Origin: Trichosporon coremiiforme
Lineage: Eukaryota; Basidiomycota; Tremellomycetes; Trichosporonales; Trichosporonaceae
Length of the DNA: 64,000 bases
Direction of reading: 5' to 3'
Assembly: GCA_039545355.1 (NCBI GenBank)
Contig: BCJJ01000015.1
Span: 62,001 to 126,000 of the forward strand
Of the stretch, positions 1 to 11,325 are shown piece after piece; position 1 is the stretch's first letter; each line of letters starts with the position of its first letter. The notes below the pieces were generated by a model. The model did no database searches. It was not told the origin of the DNA and saw nothing but the letters and a program-made list of their open reading frames with translations. The position numbers and the translations under genes are program-made.

Positions 1-318
1 CCAGTCATCGACTGCATTCCACGCTCAGACTGGCTTGGCTGATATGTGCGGGGGTTGGAATTGCCCGATACACTACTGCAAAGCAAGCGATGTGCATCGG
101 TGTCGGCGTCGGCGAGCTTGGTCTTGAGACCTAAGCGTGCCTGAATGCGGCCATCACCACGTCACGCCGGCCGGTGGCGGTCAGCGGCTAACGACTTGCT
201 CGCCACCACAAGCTGCGAACCGCGACTTCAGCGACCGCTCACCGCGCTTGGGCATTAGCGTGCACATTTTCTATTGACTCTTGATGTTACTCACTCTCTC
301 ACTCATCCTGGAATCAAC
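1..318. other. Window edge and upstream region of the phosphoesterase gene
   Basis: No coding segment is recognised. The stretch ends in a short CT-rich leader just before the ATG at 319, which would suit a 5' untranslated region. Confidence 0.5.
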
Positions 319-1168
319 ATGGCCAAGGGAATCCGAATAGTCTGCATCTCAGACACCACAAGGCAACGCCTCCGGCCGAGGAAGGCGATATCCTTCTGCA
401 CGAGGGCGACCTGTCAAATGGCGACACTCTGCGAGAACTTCAAACCCAACTGGAATGGATCGCCTCCTTGTCGCACAAGTACAAGGTAGTCGTAGTCGGG
501 AACCACGACATGCTGCTTGACGCCGATTTCGTCGCGGCGAGGGGCCTCAGGTTCAAACCTGGCGGCGCGGCGGACGAGCTCAGCTGGCACGACATTCATT
601 ACCTCTGCAACGAGAGCCTGGAACTGGACTTGTCACAGGGAAAAGTGAGGATATACGGCAGCCCAAACACGCCTGCTCCGACAGGAATCAAGGCTGCGTT
701 CCAGTACGACCCGGAAGGGGACTTGTGTAAGGACAGAGTACCCGAGGGAACAAACTTGCTGCTCGTACATGGGCCGCCAAAGGGATATCTTGACCAGGAT
801 GGCAGAGGATGCCCCCATCTCTTGCGCGAGATACAGAGTGTGAAGCCGAAGATTGTCGTGTTCGAACACATTCATCAAGGAAGGGAACAAATATAGTGTC
901 GCTCTCCGAGAGGGAGAAAGAGCCTATTGCCCCCGAGCGAGCAGAGCGACGAGACTCACAAGCGTCCCTCGTGAGCAGCTTCCGACGACGGCTTTCTCAA
1001 GTTTTCGGCTCTCGCCCAGCTGCTTCCCCACACAAAACGTCTGCGGAGCTACCGGAGCCAGAGCAGGGGCAGGAGATAACCATGGTGAACGCGGCCGTGC
1101 ACTTCTTCTCGGATCCATACCAGGCCGCGAGACAGGAGACGAAGGAGGGGTACGTAGTGTATCTATAG
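319..1168 (+). pseudogene. Calcineurin-like metallophosphoesterase (UPF0046/MPPED-like), two frameshifts
   Basis: The conserved blocks of a class of small metal-dependent phosphoesterases are all present but in three reading frames. Frame 1 starts at ATG 319 and reaches SDT at 349-357. The histidine that should follow (SDTH) and the body lie one base out of phase, from CAC at 357, giving HEGD, GNHD (498-509), HGPP and a final HIHQG (near 865-880). The last segment, ending at TAG 1166-1168, is again shifted by one base after about position 880. Each shift looks like one missing base, and each falls beside a metal-binding histidine. No intron with GT and AG ends explains either shift. With two bases restored the reading length would be about 283 codons, normal for the family. 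Either the gene is a recent pseudogene or the assembly has two single-base errors. The usual FGHIH motif reads FEHIH here. Substrate is unknown. Confidence 0.7.
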
Positions 1169-1865
1169 CATGTAAGCAACTGTTTCATTTGCAATTACGT
1201 ACAGCTTCTGCTCTGGGAACACCACACAGGTGTACGCACGCAAGTTCACAAAGGCAGCTGCCCTTGAGGACGCAAGCGTGACGTGGGGTGGCAGAGAGGC
1301 AGCCGGAGGTGATCGACTTACGTACTGTGTCTTCTCTTGTCATCCTCTCATGCCGGCCATGCCGATTCGGCATGCACTCGGCACGACGATGTCAGCAAGA
1401 GTAGAGCGGAGGATACAAGCCCGCAGACTGCGGATATCCGCTGAAACGGTATGCGGAATGAGGGGACAGCCCCACATTCATGTCGCGTTGAACTGTGGCA
1501 CTGATGACGAGGCAGACCCTGGCCACACTCGCCACCCTTTCCGTTGGGTTGACAGTCAGGGACCGACTACGTTTCATGACCGACTACGTTTCTCAGCCCC
1601 TCTTTTGGTTATCCCAGATTCGGTATTGCCTCGTATCACCTCGTCGTCGGTGTTCGAGACTGCGCAGTGCTCTGCAAAGTGGCTGTTACCCATGAGAAAA
1701 TGCATTTTTACAACGTCTTGAACTATGGCGGGCCTACCGCGCCTCGGACGAACCGACTACTACTGTTAGGAATAAAACTGCAGTGCGATACCGATTACCC
1801 TATGAAACTTAGGAGAACTTATGTCTAGATTTTTCTATGCCTGTATGAGAGAGGTACAGGCGTTT
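1169..1865. other. Intergenic, no gene recognised
   Basis: This lies between the phosphoesterase stop and the stop of the MFS gene on the other strand, so it should hold the 3' ends of both. Open frames here are short and show no family resemblance. Confidence 0.5.
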
Positions 1866-3715
1866 TTACCACTGGTAGCGGAAGTTGGGGTCGTCCTCGA
1901 GGACGACCTTGCCCTGGTCAGCGCGCTTGTTCTGGAAGATGAACCAGCCGGCGAGGCCGGCGGCGAAGAAGATCGAGGCGACCTCCATGGCGAGGATGAG
2001 GTAGATGCCGGTAGGGTAGGTGGGGGCCTCCTTCTCCATGAAGGAGACCGAGGAGAGGATACCACCGATGCCACCCCAGGCGACGACGAGGGCGGAGGAG
2101 AAGCCACGCTTGGACTGGGCACGGATCGAGGACTGGGCCCAGCCGATCGACAGCGAAAGGTTGGCGTTGACACCACCACAGGCGAGGAAGACACCGAAGT
2201 AGCGAGCGCCCTTCTGCGAGGTCTCGAGGTGCGAGAAGAGGACAGTGCCGACGATGGCGCAGATGCAGTTGAAGATGACCATGGCGCAGCGGGCGCGGGG
2301 GACCTTGTCAGAGATCTTGGCGGTGATCAGGCAGGGAATGAGCATGTAGACATAAGGGGGCGCCATGAGGAGCTGGGTGAGGGCGTTGGTGAAGCCGATG
2401 GAAGCGAGAATGCGGGGCATGAAGTACGAGAGGGCGTAGATGCCGAAACCGGAGGTGCCGAAGAGGAAGCCGAAGACCCAGAGCTTAAGGTCGATCGAGT
2501 ACTTGAAGAACTTGCGCCAGGTCATGGAGTCGGGCTCTGCATCGTTGCGGTCGCGCTGGATGCGGGTCTTGATGATGTGGCGCTGGTGCTCGCTCAGGAA
2601 GTGGGCCTTGTCGGGGAAGTCAACAATGAAGAGGATGCCTGCGATTCCGATGACAATGGTGATGATGCCATAGATGATGAAGATCCAGCGCCAACCGGAG
2701 TAGTTGCGCAGTCCGTGCATCTGCGAGATCTGCAAGTCAGCTGCTGTTCATCGTCTTGGCGGTGCCGTCGGGCCCGAAGAGGAGGCGGAGCGGGGGCTCG
2801 ATGCCATGACCGGAGTAGGGGTCATGTGCCGATCGCCGAATGCCAAGTGCCACGGTCACTTCGACTTCGACCGGGTTATGATTGGCGATCGCGGCTCAAC
2901 AACAAGGCACTGCTCCCGCACATTCGCGCTCCACATCGGAACCCCTGGTAGGTTGTACTCACTCCGTAGGACAGGATGGCGCTCATGCCGGCGAAAGTCT
3001 GCGAGATGGTGTAGAACATGGAGATGCGCAGCGAAATCTGGGCACGAGGGTACCAGCACGCGAGCAGGTAACTGTGGCGGGTCAGCGGAAATGATTCGAA
3101 ATTATGCGAGAATTCAAATACTCACGCAGCACCGGGGAAGAGGCAGGACTCGAAGGCACCAAGAAGAACACGGAGACCGAGGAACTGGAGCCAGTTCGCG
3201 ACAAAGCCCATGCCGAGGATGACGGTGCCCCAGAGGACGCACGCGCCACCGAGCCAAGTGCGAGCGCCGAAGCGGCGGAGACCAAGTTGCGAAGGGATCT
3301 CGAGAATGATATAAGGGATGAAGAACATCATGGTGATAAGACCGTAACTGGGAGGTCAGCGGATGATGCTTGAAAGGTAGACGTACCGGTTGTTACCCTC
3401 GCTAAGCTTGAGGTCGGTCTGCATCGCCTGGTTGTTGGCGGCACGAGCCTGTCCGAGGTTGGAACGGTCGCACTGCGAGACGAAGTACATCGCAATGAGA
3501 ATGGGGATGAGGCGACCGTCGACCTTGCGGAGGGTCTTCTTGACATCGGCGGGGTCGAAGCCCTCGTCGAGGTTGTTGTAACCGTCCTGGCGGACGGCGA
3601 CCTCCTCGATGAAGCTGTCGTGGCCCTTGCCATCAAGCGACTGCTCGGTGCTGTAGGCTCCCTCGACCGCGCTCGCCTTCTCGAAGTACTGGGTCTCCTG
3701 CTTCTCGGTCGACAT
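1866..3715 (-). CDS. MFS permease, anion:cation symporter family (Dal5/Tna1-like)
   Basis: A plasma-membrane transporter of about 12 membrane segments, probably taking up an organic anion such as a vitamin, allantoate or a related acid; the substrate is not readable from sequence. Four exons (3715-3387, 3347-3126, 3071-2963, 2729-1866) close to 507 residues. The cytosolic N-terminus is followed by a segment with DEGFDPADVKKTLRKVD and then the first membrane helix with an RSN motif, as in ACS-family permeases. A GWRWIF motif sits near residue 230, and the tail ends FRYQW. The start is the ATG at 3715, preceded by a CT-rich leader. It is a paralogue of the permease at 56503-58069, which has exactly the same length and a similar tail. 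Family assignment is firm; the Dal5/Tna1-like subfamily is inference. Confidence 0.9.
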
Positions 3716-5222
3716 CGTGGTAGAGGAGAGAGAAGAGGAGAGAGAGGGAGTTGTTGCCCGAAGGATGAGGAGTCCAAGACCACACGTCGTGGCCAGCTTT
3801 AATAGTCGTTCAGCCTCCCCGTGTGGTTTTGCCGGGACCCCGCGCGATAATCCATCTGTCTCAGAGACATGCACCTCCACTGCCTGCAATGCGCAGAGAT
3901 CGACTGCGATGGGCACAACCAATGGCCAGGGCGGAATTGGGATCCCGACTTCCGCCCATTATCTGGCGCTGTCTGGCAAGCTGGAACACGCCTGGCCACA
4001 CCCTCGTCTGTACCTGTTGCCTGCGTTTGCTTTATCCGATTGGCGGATGGACGGGGGCCTCTCACATGTTGAGACGATGACGCCCCTGTGACCAGGTCGA
4101 GTGTGCCCACTTGACCAGAGATCGAGACTCATCTGGCAATGGCGGGCGGTGGAGACCCCTGCGAAAGGGCAGGAGGCAAGGGTGCTCCAGGGTGGGCATG
4201 CCTGTAGCCGCAATGTCTTGGCAGGGCCCCGCACCTTGGTTTAGCCTCGATATTCGGGATATAGTGGGCCCCTCTGCGGGGCATCCGGAGGGAGGACTTT
4301 GTGCTCGTCGTATGCATGGGAACTGGCCTATGAGACGTCTGGGTAAACCCCGCAGATCGTCTGAGGTTTGTTGCGGTTTGTCGACAACCTGGGGGAGGCG
4401 GGGGTCCCCACTGCGGTTAGACCCTCGACGCCTTCCAGGACTCTCCAGCCCGCAGACAAGGACCAATACCGAGATTCCCAAAGGTATCGGGGCGATGCAC
4501 ACGGCGGAGCCTTGCTAGGCGTCATACTCCTTCGTCAGCGCCAGAAAGTCCATCCACCGCACACTACTGTCTCGTGATCTCCGCACCCAAGACCCGCGTT
4601 AGTCGCTAGCACACACTTTAAAGCCGGCTTTGAAGGTATTCCAGAACGTCCACACGACCGGGCTGACGCGGGTCAGAGTTTCTGGGTCTCTGCCAGACAC
4701 CGGCTTCGCGGTGTTTGTCGTGTGCACACTGACGGCTGCGCACTTAATTGATTGGTGCCGAGGAGCGACGGGGCCCTTCTTCGTCCTTCACGTCAGACAG
4801 AGTTTCTGCGTGCTAGCTCCTGGTGGAGCGATCGGAGCCAGCTCTCCGCCGGGGCAGCTCGCCACCGCGTTTCGGGGCCACGTGATCAGGCACCGGCACC
4901 GGTCACAACGGCAGCCCCTCGGCACAGCATCGGCAAGTCACGTGACAGCACAATTTCCAGATCCCATGACCGTCCACCACTCAGTTCCAGGCCTGCATCG
5001 CCGAGTTCGATTGTGACCGGATCACCTGCATCTGTTCCTTCCTCCACCCCCACTCTCTCCCATTTTGCGGCGTTCAGCTGTCGCCCGAACATCGCTTGCC
5101 CGAATAGCATCAAGCAGATCCGTTCCCCGACGCTCAGAATAGACTTTGCAAGCGCTTAGCCGTCATTCCTTCTTCCAACCTGAACCGGCTGAACGAAGAC
5201 TCCACAACACAACATCGCCCCC
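3716..5222. other. Intergenic between two divergent genes, no gene recognised
   Basis: A 1.5-kb promoter region between the MFS permease and the RRM protein. Open frames are short and mutually overlapping on both strands. Two CACGTG elements lie within 350 bp of the RRM gene start. Confidence 0.5.
4938..4945. promoter_or_regulatory. Palindromic E-box TCACGTGA upstream of the RRM gene
   Basis: A perfect 8-bp palindrome, 278 bp before the ATG at 5223. A second CACGTG core is at 4879-4884. Such sites bind bHLH factors (Cbf1-like) in fungi; binding here is inference. Confidence 0.4.
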
Positions 5223-6407
5223 ATGAGCGAACCGACAGTCGTCAAGCGGCTGCATATCTCGGGCCTCACGCCCCAGATTACGCAGGACCATCTGCGTGAC
5301 CGCTTCAAGTCTTTCGGCACAGTCCTCGACCTCGAGGTCCCGGGGCCTAATGCGTTTGGAGAACCCCGCGCCTTCGTCTACCTTAATATGGAGACGACGC
5401 CTGCCCAGTTGCGAAAATGTGAGTGGCAAGTGGAGGGGAGAGAAGCTACAGGTGCCTGAAACGAGCTAACTTCAGGCCTGAACATCATGTCGGGTGCGCA
5501 CTGGCGCGGCGCTCAGCTGCGTCTCGCCGAGGCGAAACCGCGCTGGGACGTCAAGTACGCCTCAGGCGCCGCGTCGTCGTCGAAGGAAGACGAGGCGAAG
5601 CGGGCGCGTAAGCGTCTGCGCCGCGCCATCGTGCAGACGGGCGGCAAGCACGCGCAGGACATGCGTCTGGTGACCGAACAGCGGGGCAAGTTCTGGAAGC
5701 TCGAGGACGGGCACCTCGTCCGACCCATCTCTATGCGACCCTCGCACCCTCTGCCGCCGCCGTTAAGCGCCGAGACCAAGGAGAAGGTCGCCCGACGGCC
5801 GATGAAGCGTATGCCGCGCCGCGTGATCGACCCGGAGCGCTGGGGCGCAGTGCACGAGATGTTCCCCGAAGTCGACGTGCAGCGGGAGGACGGATGGGAG
5901 TTCGAGTCCGCCGACGAGGAGGAGGAGGATGACGAGGGTCGTGTTCTGCTCGGGCACTGGCGGAGAGGAGAAGAGGAGTCGCCTGTCTATGGACGAGTGC
6001 AGCCGAGTGCCGAGGACCTGTACGCGACAGAGGAGAGCGAGAGCGAGTACGACGCTGGAAGTCGCGCATCTTCGCCCATGTTCCCGGCGCGCGACAGGTC
6101 GGCGTCGCCCCTCTTCCCGTCTCGAGCTGGCAGGGAGCGATTATCGTCGCCGTTATTCCCTACCCGGACGCAGGAGCGTGAGCGCTCTGCCTCTCCCCTC
6201 TTCCCATCACGAGGCACAGCGGACGATGAGCGCGAGAGCTCGTCTCCGCTTCCGTTCCCCTCCAGCTCATCAGAAGGGGCCGCCGTCGATTCTTCTCGAT
6301 CAGTGTCTCCTCTCTTCCCAATCCGGCGGACGGAGGCAAGTTCCGACTCGCCGCTCGATTTCCTCGAATCCCGCTCTTCCTCGCCCCTTTTCCCCTCTCG
6401 CTCATGA
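5223..6407 (+). CDS. RRM nucleolar protein, Nop8/NOL8-like
   Basis: Probable ribosome-biogenesis factor of the nucleolus acting on pre-60S particles, by analogy with yeast Nop8 and human NOL8. Two exons (5223-5418 and 5476-6407) join across a 57-nt GTGAGT/CTAAC/CAG intron into 375 residues. Residues about 7-80 form one RNA-recognition motif, with RLHISGL as RNP2 and RAFVYLNM in the RNP1 position, followed directly by MSGAHWRGAQLRLAEAKP. That segment is typical of the Nop8/NOL8 RRM edge. A basic segment follows (KRARKRLRRAI), then an acidic stretch near residue 225. The last 110 residues carry about six copies of an SPLFP(S/T)R-like motif in a Ser-rich, Arg-rich setting. The family call depends on the RRM; the repeat tail is unusual. 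Confidence 0.75.
6060..6404 (+). repeat. SP(L/M)FPxR peptide repeats in the RRM protein tail
   Basis: Within codons about 262-375 the motif S-(S/A/V)-SP-(L/M)-FP-(S/T/A/I)-R occurs about six times at irregular spacing, plus degenerate forms such as SPLPFP and SPLDF. DNA of the copies is similar but not identical, so selection on the peptide is plausible. Confidence 0.85.
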
Positions 6408-6538
6408 GAGTTGTATGCATCTACGTGTACACTAGTATCATTCACTGACAAGCATCATTGACCATACATCCGTGTGCTAGCACAGAATACAGCATTATGG
6501 ACAGCGAAGGTGCCGGCACCTTCGCAGTAGGGTTGTGT

Positions 6539-8142
6539 TTAGTGGAAGCGGCGACGCGAGCGGCGCGCGTGCTGCTGGGGTTTGGAGCGCTTCGACTTGG
6601 GCTGGCACTTCTTCGGCTTCTTGCCATGCGCCTTCTGTTTATCGGTGGGGAGCTGCGGCGCCATGGTGGCCGCCGGGGTGGTAGAGGTAGTCGCCTGGCT
6701 GGCGGCGGAAGACGCAACGGGGCTCGAGGCGGGCGAGGCGGAGCCGGACTGAGCGGCGGAGGAAGCAGCAGCGGAGGCAGACGAGACAGAAGCCGACTCC
6801 TTGACGGCAGAAGCCGAGGTGGAGGACGAACCGGCCACCGCGTTCTGCTCGTCGCCTTCCTTCTCATCGTTGCCGCCGGTCCAGTACTCGCCGCCCTGGG
6901 AGTCCTCTTCCGGGGAAGTGGGGGTAGGGGAGGGGCCCGAGGACGAACCAGTCGCCTCGGCGCTCGACGCTGACGCACTCGACGAAGCCTGAGCGGAAGG
7001 AGACGCGGTCTTGGTAGCGGCGGCCTCGGCGGTAGGCTGGGTAGGGGCTCCAGTCCACGCGCGAGTGGCAGGGCCGTTGGGCGGTGCGCTGACTCCGGGC
7101 TTGTAGTCGAAGGGGGCGGAGGTAATCTGGAGCGTGGGCTGGACGGGGGGCACATTAGCCTTGGTGGCAGGGGTGACCTGGGGCACGGACTGGTCCTTTG
7201 TGTTCCAGGCGATGGGCGCCCACTCGGTGTTCGTGTAAGTGTCCGCCTCGACCGTGAAGATATCGTCCTGTGCGCCATTCTTGAACCCGTACTCCCAGTT
7301 GTAGTACGGCGGGTCGATGAAGTCCTGGTGCACGTTGTTGCCCTCGTCCTGGAACCAGACGAAGGGCGTCTTGGCGCCCGTTGTGCAGTTGTTCCGGTCG
7401 TAAGGGCACTTGTTGGCGACCTTGGGGTTGGTCGTGAGCGGCTGAGTCCCAGTATTGCCAGTCACATTGCACCTGAAGCCGGTCTGCATCATCTCTGCCT
7501 GTCCGCCGAAGGCGCTGTGGATCCAATTCCACGTGCAGAGGCATCCCTCAGGCGGACAGGGCGGGAGGCCGGCGGGGATCTCGAAGCGCGCCGCCTTGAA
7601 CCAAGGGCACTGGTAGTCGACAGAGATGACGACCATGGAGTTCGGGTCGAGCTTGCGCGGGTCGCTCTCGTACCCGATCGCGATCGCGCAACCTTTCACG
7701 TCCGTCAGCTCCGAGACGCCGTCGCGGTCCTCGCTGTGGCGCATGCTCTGCTCGTCGCAGGCGCCCTTCTGCTCCCCGTAGCCCTGGTTCGGGTTGCCCC
7801 ATGTCGTAAAGTGCCGGTTGCAGCTGATCTCGGCGTTCAGGTGCCCGCCAGCGACGAGCTCGACGAACTCGCCGTCCACGGGAGGCTCATCGACCTTGCC
7901 GTGGAACCACCAGCCATTCGGACCGTCCTTCTTCCGCCCGAAGAGAGGGTTCGCCAAGTCCTGCGCGTCCCAGTTGTCGCCATGGGGACCGTTCTTGCCC
8001 TCGAACCTGGTTTGTCAGTATGCCACCGGGGCAAGAGCGAGGCAACTCACCCGAAAGCGGCGGGGTGCCAGAGAGCCATGTGGCCAAGTGCGGGCGTCGC
8101 CAGCGCCATCGCGGCGACCAGGCTGAGAAGCTTAGGTACCAT
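6539..8142 (-). CDS. Secreted histidine-brace protein, AA14-type LPMO-like
   Basis: Probable extracellular copper enzyme attacking polysaccharide, or a copper-binding relative. Two exons (8142-8051 and 8006-6539, 44-nt intron) give 519 residues. A clean signal peptide of 20 residues ends ALG, so mature residue 1 is histidine (HMALWHPAAFG), as needed for a copper histidine brace. Next come GWWFHGKVDEPP, a Cys-rich core including KGCAIAIGY and CLCTWNWIHS, and a candidate second brace histidine near mature residue 101 (SMRHSED). These blocks match my recollection of basidiomycete AA14 proteins. An axial tyrosine is not obvious. About residues 300-490 are Ser/Thr/Ala/Pro-rich, probably O-glycosylated, and the C-terminus is strongly basic (KKPKKCQPKSKRSK, then RRSRRRFH). 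No GPI signal is visible. Activity is inference. Confidence 0.75.
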
Positions 8143-11100
8143 CGTCAAGAGAGTGTCGGTTTACAAAGGAGTGAAATTGACACTGGACACAGTGTTACAA
8201 GAGAGAGCGCCGGTACCGGACCGTACGCCTGAAGAAAAGAAAGATAGGAGGTGAGAAAGAGAAGACGGAGGAGACGAAGAGGACACAACACTGAGTGGTC
8301 ATCAGCCTTATGACAATACCAGCAGATTTGAGCACCTGGCCGGCGGAGGACGCACGGAGAGTCACTCCCTACGCAGACGCATAAGGCGTGAGGCAGCCTG
8401 GATAGGGAAGGTGCCATACCAAGCGTTGAAACGGACACTCTGCACACCCAGCACATCCAGTTACGGCTCAGTTACGACAGGTAGCGGTCTGTCGGGCGAG
8501 CATGTGTCTCCTGCGATGGCTCCAGGCACGCACCGCCGAGGCGCTCGCATCGTCCATCCCCCAAGATCCCTTTCATACCGTCCAGTCGCTGCTCGTCCTG
8601 GTTCCAGTTCGCGAGGAACGGACCTGACGACCATGAAGGGCACACTGGCGCGACCCGACACATTATAGATCCGCAAGAATAGCTCGGCTCACGACTGAAT
8701 GCACAATGTGCAGGGGCTGAGGCAGCAGGACGCCAGGGTTTTTGGCCGTTTCTGGGCCTTCCAGGTTAACGGCCAGATGTGACGCCAGGGGATGGCCCCT
8801 AGTGGCCAATGAATGCGCCGGACGCGATAAGCTTCGGACCAAGGCAAGGATTCCGGACGCATCGCGTCCTGCAGCGGGCAAGTGTCGCCCGGCGGTGGGT
8901 CTTATGGCTTCGTGACGGACGAGAGCCAGTCGTATGAGCTCTCATCTTAGCAGGTTGTGCCCTCTTCGCGACCAGAAGTAGAACGCAGACCCGGATGACA
9001 GCATGCGTTACGGCAGCTGCGATCGGACACGCACCGCGTCGAGCCCCCGAAGAGGGACCTGTCTGTGCGTCGTGATTCTTCCACGAGGCCGGCGACGGGG
9101 CTGACGACGACGCGAGCTTGTGTCTCCCATGCTTGTTCTGGATACGCATGCTCGATCTGGGTGTGAACCAGAAGCATTACAAGGCAGTGCGCACCCTGCC
9201 CAGACTGCGCAATCGAGATCGACGCTCTCGTCGCACCCGCCACGCTGAGCTTAACACGACCCAGAGTTCTATTCTGTTGAGCTTGAGCAATTCCGACGCA
9301 GTCCGAACGAAACACTGCTCGCAGTTGAGTTGAGCATCTGAACCGTCTCGAGCACCGGAAGAGGCGTGTGCCCCGGGAGGAGAAGAACATCACCACATGG
9401 GGGTGCCTTAGCACTACCAAAGCCTTCATCAGCTACTGAAGGCTCGGGCCATGAGTTAGGCTTCAAATAATCACAGTTTGCACAGCTGTGAACTAGCCGA
9501 TAATAGAAGAAGCACTTTTCACTCCTCGCTCCATGCGTACCTCATGGCAAAGACTATTTAGGGGACATGTCATCTCCGTTCGATACGGAGCGGAGGTGCC
9601 TCAGGAGTGGCCGCGAAGCTACGGGTCGTTCTGCCCAAAAGTACCCAACGACTGAAGTAACACGCCCATGCACCTTGAACCGGAGCTGGTCCTCTGCGCA
9701 GGTCACTCATTTACGACGACAGCGTGCATACTCTTTGCTGATTGGCGGACTGGAAGATGAGGCGGCTCGCAGAGGGCTCACGTGACCTAGTCCACGCCCC
9801 TGACCTTGTTTCAGCGAGTGCGGGGTCCCGGCTTCGACGCGACGCAGACTGGGTGCGGTCTGCACTTGTTGACAGCTCTTCACCCAGTGACAACATACTG
9901 AGCATGCTGTCAGGATCACCTGTCTCCGTCTCCAACCCTTTGAAGGGCGCGCGTACCGACGAGGGCGCGCCAGGACAGCCCGCCCCGTCGGCGCAGACGT
10001 AGGCCGAGCTGCACTCCCAGGTCAGAAGCTGCCCCGCCACGAGCTGGGGGGTACTCTCCTTGATCTGGCGCCGAAGGACGAGAGAGCTGCCAGCGGCGTA
10101 AAGGCTCTGGTGGGGAAGAAGAGGCGGCAGAGCGCGCGCGCGTGCACGGCTTCCACCAATTCCAAATCGGCCAGGTACGCGATCACCAAGGAGCACGACC
10201 CGCAAGTCGGGCTCGAAGCAGTACGAGGTCGGCTAGCTTGACAATCGCTGATGGCAGCTCGAGGAGACGGAGCGGGCGGGGCCATAGCTGTCGCGCATCT
10301 CTTCGACTTCCTGCACGCATTTAATACCACCATTTATACCCAGTCCCTGCGTTCGTCGTGTATCTCTGTCTCCTTGTTGGTCCTCTAAGCGCATTCACGT
10401 GACTTGATTCCAAATTCTGGATAAATGACGGAAATGCCTCCATGAAATTCGCCTCCACCCAAAAGTTCGAACCTGCTTTAGGTGCGAAGGCTGCACACGC
10501 TCGCACCGGCACCGCCAGTGGCAGATATAAGATTTCGCCGCGACTGTACTTCTCCATCACCCATCCCACCAAAGTGAGTAACCCTCGAGTTATGCCGGCG
10601 ATGATGAGCTCTTTGTCGCCCCAGTCGGATGTGCTTTACAGCAATGACGACTCGACACGCACATACCCTTTTTCGTGCCCACTGAGCCGGCAAACTACCG
10701 TTTTCTGTTCCTGTCCGTTAGCTAACAAACAGGTTGACTCGCGTCCCTCTCTTCTCCTAGCTGCCGCGATCTCAGTCTCTCTACAGGTTCTCGAATCTAT
10801 AGGTGGCTGGGTTGCGGCTGGTGACGGTTGGATGACGGATTGCAGCTCGGCAACGGTGGACGGGCAGACGCATGTCATAGATATAATCCGTAAGTGTTTT
10901 CGAACATCGCTTGGACTGGGAGTCAACGTCTGCCCGTTGATGATTTACATTTCCATGCTAATTCTTGATCTGCCCTAGGGCTTGAAGAATAGACTGTACA
11001 TTAAGAACGGCCAACTGAGGGCAACACTTCCAGTCCAACTTCCTCGCGAGTAGGGCTTTAGCTGACGTACAGATTGTACCGAATCTTCCCATTCGCTTCT

Positions 11101-11325
11101 TGTATCACGTAGCTCTTGTACCATGTATCTAAGACTTTCTGAGCATTTCTCAGCTGCAACCTTTGCTGTCGCGAGTAACCTGTTGCATATGCGGTCCCAG
11201 GCTACGCCTCGCGTGCGACTGTCTTTCTGGACCCTCTTTCTCCTAACTCGCTGCACGCTGGCCGAGTAAAGTCAGCTGGTACTAATAAATGCATCATGCA
11301 AGGCAGAGTAACAGGTATGCATAGT
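8143..11325. other. Gene-poor 3.2-kb stretch
   Basis: No gene is recognised. The largest open frames (164 aa on the minus strand at 9711-10205, 178 aa on the plus strand at 10442-10978) show no family features. Splice-like signals occur on the plus strand at about 10566 (GTGAGT) and 10889 (GTAAGT with a later GCTAAT and CTAG), so an unrecognised transcript is possible. TCACGTGA palindromes are at 9778-9785 and 10395-10402. Confidence 0.4.

Noticed and set aside
1821..2951. 376-codon plus-strand frame across the first MFS gene
   Set aside because: Glu/Gly/Asp-rich shadow; the minus strand has the permease with matching splice sites.
10442..10978. 178-codon plus-strand frame in the 8-11 kb spacer, with a Cys-containing alternative frame resembling a zinc cluster
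   Set aside because: Cys spacing does not fit a Zn2Cys6 motif and the alternative frame stops at once; no support beyond openness.
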